Positions 6,585 through 8,616 of a stretch of 8,616 nucleotides of DNA are shown piece by piece. Position 1 is the stretch's first letter. Every line of letters begins with the position of its first letter. Origin of the DNA: Bacteroidota bacterium (lineage in GTDB: Bacteria; Bacteroidota; Bacteroidia; Flavobacteriales; Flavobacteriaceae); assembly GCA_947468985.1 (NCBI GenBank), contig CANINJ010000071.1, forward strand, positions 1 through 8,616, given 5' to 3'. The position numbers and the translations under genes were made by a program. The notes beneath the pieces were generated by a model. The model saw nothing but the letters and a program-made list of their open reading frames with translations, did no database searches and was not told where the DNA came from.

Positions 6585-6642
6585 ATAAACGGGCGTATTT
6601 GCGCATAAACGGTCAAATACGCGAAAATCGGGTATTTTGACC
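6585..6642. repeat. Palindrome cluster: two overlapping, mutually exclusive hairpins
   Basis: Hairpin 1 pairs GCGTATTTG (6593-6601) with CAAATACGC (6614-6622), 9 bp. Hairpin 2 pairs 6611-6620 with 6632-6642 (10 bp, T6635 bulged), then a G-G mismatch and CGA/TCG (6622-6624, 6628-6630) around an AAA loop. The two share the CAAATAC arm and cannot form together. ATAAACGG is repeated directly at 6585-6592 and 6605-6612, exactly 20 bp apart. GCGTATTT recurs at 6697-6704. The cluster ends two bases before the terminator. Confidence 0.7.
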
Positions 6643-6644
6643 TT

Positions 6645-6684
6645 AAAAAACACCCCTTTTTTAGACGAAAAAAGGGTGTTTTTT
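6645..6684 (+). terminator. Strong Rho-independent terminator
   Basis: A 17-bp hairpin pairs 6645-6662 with 6668-6684, with C6656 bulged and a 5-nt loop AGACG. It has a CACCC/GGGTG core flanked by A and T tracts and ends in six T. It probably ends the T9SS gene transcript or a small RNA from this gap. The A tract on the left makes it usable in both directions. Confidence 0.88.
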
Positions 6685-6764
6685 CTCAAAAAAAGAGCGT
6701 ATTTTTACAAAAAAAGCGGGCCAAACAAATCCCAATAAAAAAAACGTAATTAATAAATGAAAAA

Positions 6765-7283
6765 ATGAACCAAATAAAGAAACTTATATATTCTCTTTTT
6801 ATCCTCTTTTTAACCATTTCTTGTAAATCTACAATTGACAGTGTGGAAGTTAACAAACAAAACATTAACCAAACGATAGACTCTTGGCATAAAGCTGCAT
6901 CGAATGCGCAGATAGACGATTATTTTTCTTTAATGACTTCTGACGGTGTTTTTATCGGAACAGATGCAACTGAGAATTGGCAGAATGAAGCTTTTAAGAC
7001 TTTTTGTAAACCTTATTTCGATAAAGGAAAAGCGTGGGATTTTTCTTCTTTACAAAGAAATATTTATTTAAATAAAAATCAAGACATCGCTTGGTTTGAT
7101 GAATTATTAGAAACGCAAATGAAAATTTGCAGAGGTTCAGGGGTTCTGATGAAAGTTGAAAATAAATGGAAAATAGCACATTATGTATTATCGATGACCA
7201 TTCCAAATGAACTTGCTACAGAAGTAACAAAATTAAAAGACAAGACAGAATCGGAAGAAATTCTAAAATTAAGAGCAAAGTAA
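6765..7283 (+). CDS. NTF2-like (SnoaL/DUF4440-type) lipoprotein
   Basis: This 172-residue protein has a lipoprotein signal (residues 1-20, lipobox LTISC with Cys20 as the lipidated residue) followed by an NTF2-like cone fold at about 32-147. Recognisable stretches are TIDSWHKAA (38-45), an acidic DDYFSLMTSDGVFIGTDATENW block (51-72), AWFDELLETQ (109-118), ICRGSGVLMK (121-130) and WKIAHYVLSMTIPNE (135-149). This is the pattern of Bacteroidetes proteins named nuclear transport factor 2 family. Such folds bind small ligands or serve as enzymes; no function can be assigned. The C-terminal 25 residues are charged and probably helical. It is anchored in an envelope membrane, probably the outer membrane. 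The ATG at 6765 is preceded by an out-of-frame ATG at 6757 that opens a 3-codon ORF ending at 6768. The gene converges with tdh, 13 bp apart, with no terminator visible between them. Confidence 0.85.
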   Translation: MNQIKKLIYSLFILFLTISCKSTIDSVEVNKQNINQTIDSWHKAASNAQIDDYFSLMTSDGVFIGTDATENWQNEAFKTFCKPYFDKGKAWDFSSLQRNIYLNKNQDIAWFDELLETQMKICRGSGVLMKVENKWKIAHYVLSMTIPNELATEVTKLKDKTESEEILKLRAK

Positions 7284-7296
7284 AAAGCGGTTTGTA

Positions 7297-8238
7297 TTAT
7301 TTCTTCAAATGATCCAGCATATCTAAAGTCATACTTTCAATATCAAATTTATGATTCCAGCCCCAGTCTTCTCTTGCTGAACTGTCGTCGATACTCGCTG
7401 GCCAACTATCCGCAATTTTCTGACGGAAATCAGGATTATACGAAATATTGAAGTCGGGAATGTGTTTCTTGATTTGGGATGCTAATTCAGTGGGCGTAAA
7501 ACTCATTGCTGCCAAATTATAAGAAGAGCGAATCTTAATTTGTTCCGCAGGTGCTTGCATAATTTGTATTGTTGCCGCAATCGCATCTTCCATATACATC
7601 ATCGGCATTTTGGTTTCTGATGATAAAAAACATTCGTATTTTTTCTCCAAAAGTGCTTTATAAAATATGTCAACGGCATAATCTGTAGTTCCTCCGCCGG
7701 GAGGCGACGACCAACTAATTAACCCAGGGTATCGGATACTTCGCACGTCAACACCAAAGGTTTTGTGGTAATATTCACACCATCTTTCGCCCGATTGTTT
7801 GCTAATTCCATACACCGTGCTCGGCTCCATAATAGTGTATTGTGGCGTATTTTCTCTTGGCGTTGTAGGCCCAAAAACCGCAATACTTGATGGCCAAAAT
7901 ATCTTTTTTATCTTTCCGGCTTTCGCCAAATTCAATACGTGAAAAAGAGAATTCATGTTTAAATCCCAAGCAAAAGCAGGGTTTTTTTCAGCTGTAGCCG
8001 ATAATAAAGCAGCCATCAAATAAACTTCATCAATTTTATGAATTTCAACAAGATGCTGAATTTGATTGAAATCTAAAGCATTCACGACTTCAAAAGGCCC
8101 TAAATTTACAACGTCAATATTCAATTTTCTAATATCAGATGCAATCACATTTTCAACTCCATAAATCGCTCTCAACTTCTGAGTTAGTTCTGTTCCGATT
8201 TGTCCGCAGGCTCCGATAATTAGAATTTTTGTGCTCAT
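7297..8238 (-). CDS. tdh: L-threonine 3-dehydrogenase, SDR (epimerase-like) type
   Basis: This 313-residue enzyme oxidises L-threonine with NAD+ to 2-amino-3-ketobutyrate, which a CoA ligase (Kbl, not in the window) splits to glycine and acetyl-CoA. It is a short-chain dehydrogenase resembling UDP-galactose 4-epimerase, not the zinc-dependent E. coli Tdh. The nucleotide loop GACGQIG is at residues 9-15, Asp35 in ASDIRK marks NAD+ preference, the active-site serine lies in PSSIAVFG (116-123), and the catalytic pair is Tyr143 and Lys147 in YGISK. PGLISWSSPPGGGTTDYAVD, SSETKMPMMYMEDAI and ADSWPASIDDSSAR are hallmark stretches that I recall from the Flavobacterium frigidimaris enzyme. The start at 8238 (MSTKILIIG) is preferred over an in-frame ATG at 8286, because the extension is unlike the family and would contain the promoter -7 box. 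It is probably cytoplasmic and monocistronic. Confidence 0.92.
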   Translation of the reverse strand: MSTKILIIGACGQIGTELTQKLRAIYGVENVIASDIRKLNIDVVNLGPFEVVNALDFNQIQHLVEIHKIDEVYLMAALLSATAEKNPAFAWDLNMNSLFHVLNLAKAGKIKKIFWPSSIAVFGPTTPRENTPQYTIMEPSTVYGISKQSGERWCEYYHKTFGVDVRSIRYPGLISWSSPPGGGTTDYAVDIFYKALLEKKYECFLSSETKMPMMYMEDAIAATIQIMQAPAEQIKIRSSYNLAAMSFTPTELASQIKKHIPDFNISYNPDFRQKIADSWPASIDDSSAREDWGWNHKFDIESMTLDMLDHLKK

Positions 8239-8254
8239 TTGATATATTTGAATG

Positions 8255-8262
8255 CAAATATA
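8255..8262 (-). promoter_or_regulatory. Probable promoter -7 box for tdh
   Basis: On the minus strand TATATTTG matches TAnnTTTG, 16 nt before the chosen tdh start at 8238, giving a leader of about ten bases. No TTG lies at the right distance upstream. It lies inside the longer reading frame from 8286, which argues for the shorter protein. Confidence 0.45.
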
Positions 8263-8297
8263 ACGATTTCGTAATTTAAAAATCATTTTTCTGAGAA

Positions 8298-8339
8298 TTG
8301 TTCAAAATTCGCATTTCTTAAATTACCTTTGTAACTTTG
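8298..8339 (+). promoter_or_regulatory. Probable promoter with two tandem -7 boxes for the right-edge lipoprotein
   Basis: TACCTTTG (8324-8331) and TAACTTTG (8332-8339) are back-to-back exact matches to TAnnTTTG, ending 17 nt before the start at 8357. A TTG at 8298-8300 is 23 nt before the first box, at the edge of the accepted range, so the first box has both halves. This is the best-supported promoter in the window. Confidence 0.55.
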
Positions 8340-8356
8340 TATCAAATATTTATAAA

Positions 8357-8616
8357 ATGAAACTTCAATTTTCCTGTCTTTTTTTAGTGCTATTACTGAC
8401 GCTATCTTGTCAAGAAAACAAAGAACAACGCCTAATTGAAAATGCCAAAGATGCTAAAAAGCAAGAAATTATCTTTGACAACATCAATAAAGGCTGGAAT
8501 TTTAATTCAAAACCAATCAACCCAGCTTCTCAAGGTTTGGTTGGAATGTGGGGTGAATGGCGTATATTTTTAAGCGAATTAAGTCGAAAACCTAAAAGTA
8601 CTATTGGCGCATTTCA
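8357..8616 (+). CDS. Lipoprotein of unknown function, N-terminal 86 residues (cut by window edge)
   Basis: The frame opens at ATG 8357 and runs to the right edge. Residues 1-18 form a lipoprotein signal with lipobox LTLSC (Cys18 lipidated), followed by the charged stretch QENKEQ. This is acidic and Gln/Lys-rich but does not clearly match the known Bacteroidetes surface-export signals, so the facing side of the membrane is open. A lysine-rich, probably helical segment follows (about 22-38), then GWNFNSKPINPASQ (46-59) and a Trp-rich MWGEWRIFLSEL (64-75). I recall similar small Flavobacterium proteins without a function. It is divergent from tdh with a 118-bp spacer and has its own probable promoter. 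Confidence 0.8.
   Translation, partial: MKLQFSCLFLVLLLTLSCQENKEQRLIENAKDAKKQEIIFDNINKGWNFNSKPINPASQGLVGMWGEWRIFLSELSRKPKSTIGAF

Larger units (their letters stand above)
6382..6764. other. Gene-free 383-bp stretch rich in inverted repeats
   Basis: I see no credible gene here on either strand. The left half is AT-rich, with a -7-like box (6434-6441), a 10-bp hairpin (6448-6477) and a nested AT palindrome (6496-6534). The right half has an unusually CG-containing palindrome cluster (6585-6642), a strong terminator (6645-6684) and an AT-rich leader to the lipoprotein gene. It may hold the 3' UTR of the T9SS gene, a small RNA, or both. A near -7 box, TATTTTTA at 6700-6707, could serve the lipoprotein gene. 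Confidence 0.6.

Noticed and set aside
6593..6642. Integron attC-like recombination site
   Set aside because: The imperfect hairpin with a bulged T recalls attC, but the outer arms lack the RYYYAAC and GTTRRRY core sites and no integrase is present.
6501..6689. A 62-codon minus-strand frame in the gene-free stretch
   Set aside because: It reads through the terminator hairpin and the palindrome cluster, is low in complexity and rich in Phe and Ile, and has no family resemblance.

Overview
The window is about 8.6 kb of an AT-rich chromosome that looks like Flavobacterium or a close relative in the Bacteroidetes. The signs are: a type IX secretion (T9SS) C-terminal sorting domain; several start-proximal TAnnTTTG boxes, the -7 element of Bacteroidetes promoters; no Shine-Dalgarno sequences before the genes; lipoproteins with LT(I/L)SC lipoboxes; and an SDR-type threonine dehydrogenase very like the Flavobacterium frigidimaris enzyme (similarity judged from memory, no search was run).

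Layout, left to right. A DUF2797-type gene runs off the left edge on the minus strand (1-138). It is divergent from a GH3-family acyl-adenylate enzyme (258-1766), and the spacer between them carries two tracts of degenerate 7-bp repeats. Three more plus-strand genes follow: a TatD metal-dependent hydrolase (1831-2598), a PlsB/PlsC-like glycerolipid acyltransferase (2659-3795) and a cytoplasmic type I asparaginase (3785-4813). The last two overlap by 11 nt and are probably one transcript. A tRNA-Ser(GGA) with a strong hairpin terminator closes this block (4871-5002).

Next comes a T9SS-exported protein (5206-6381) made of nine tryptophan-paired repeats in three super-repeats of exactly 91 residues. 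A 383-bp gene-free stretch (6382-6764) follows. It is rich in inverted repeats: a 10-bp hairpin, a nested AT palindrome, two mutually exclusive hairpins and a strong Rho-independent terminator. A small NTF2-like lipoprotein (6765-7283) converges with tdh, L-threonine 3-dehydrogenase (8238-7297, minus). A lipoprotein gene divergent from tdh (8357 onward) is cut by the right edge.

Most genes are housekeeping or metabolic: DNA/RNA 3'-end processing or quality control (TatD), phospholipid synthesis, asparagine and threonine breakdown, and a serine tRNA. They do not form one pathway. I see no transposase, integrase, CRISPR array or defence system. The parts most worth a second look are the tryptophan-repeat exported protein, the structured gap at 6382-6764 and the heptamer repeats before the GH3 gene. 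I found no convincing new multi-gene system.
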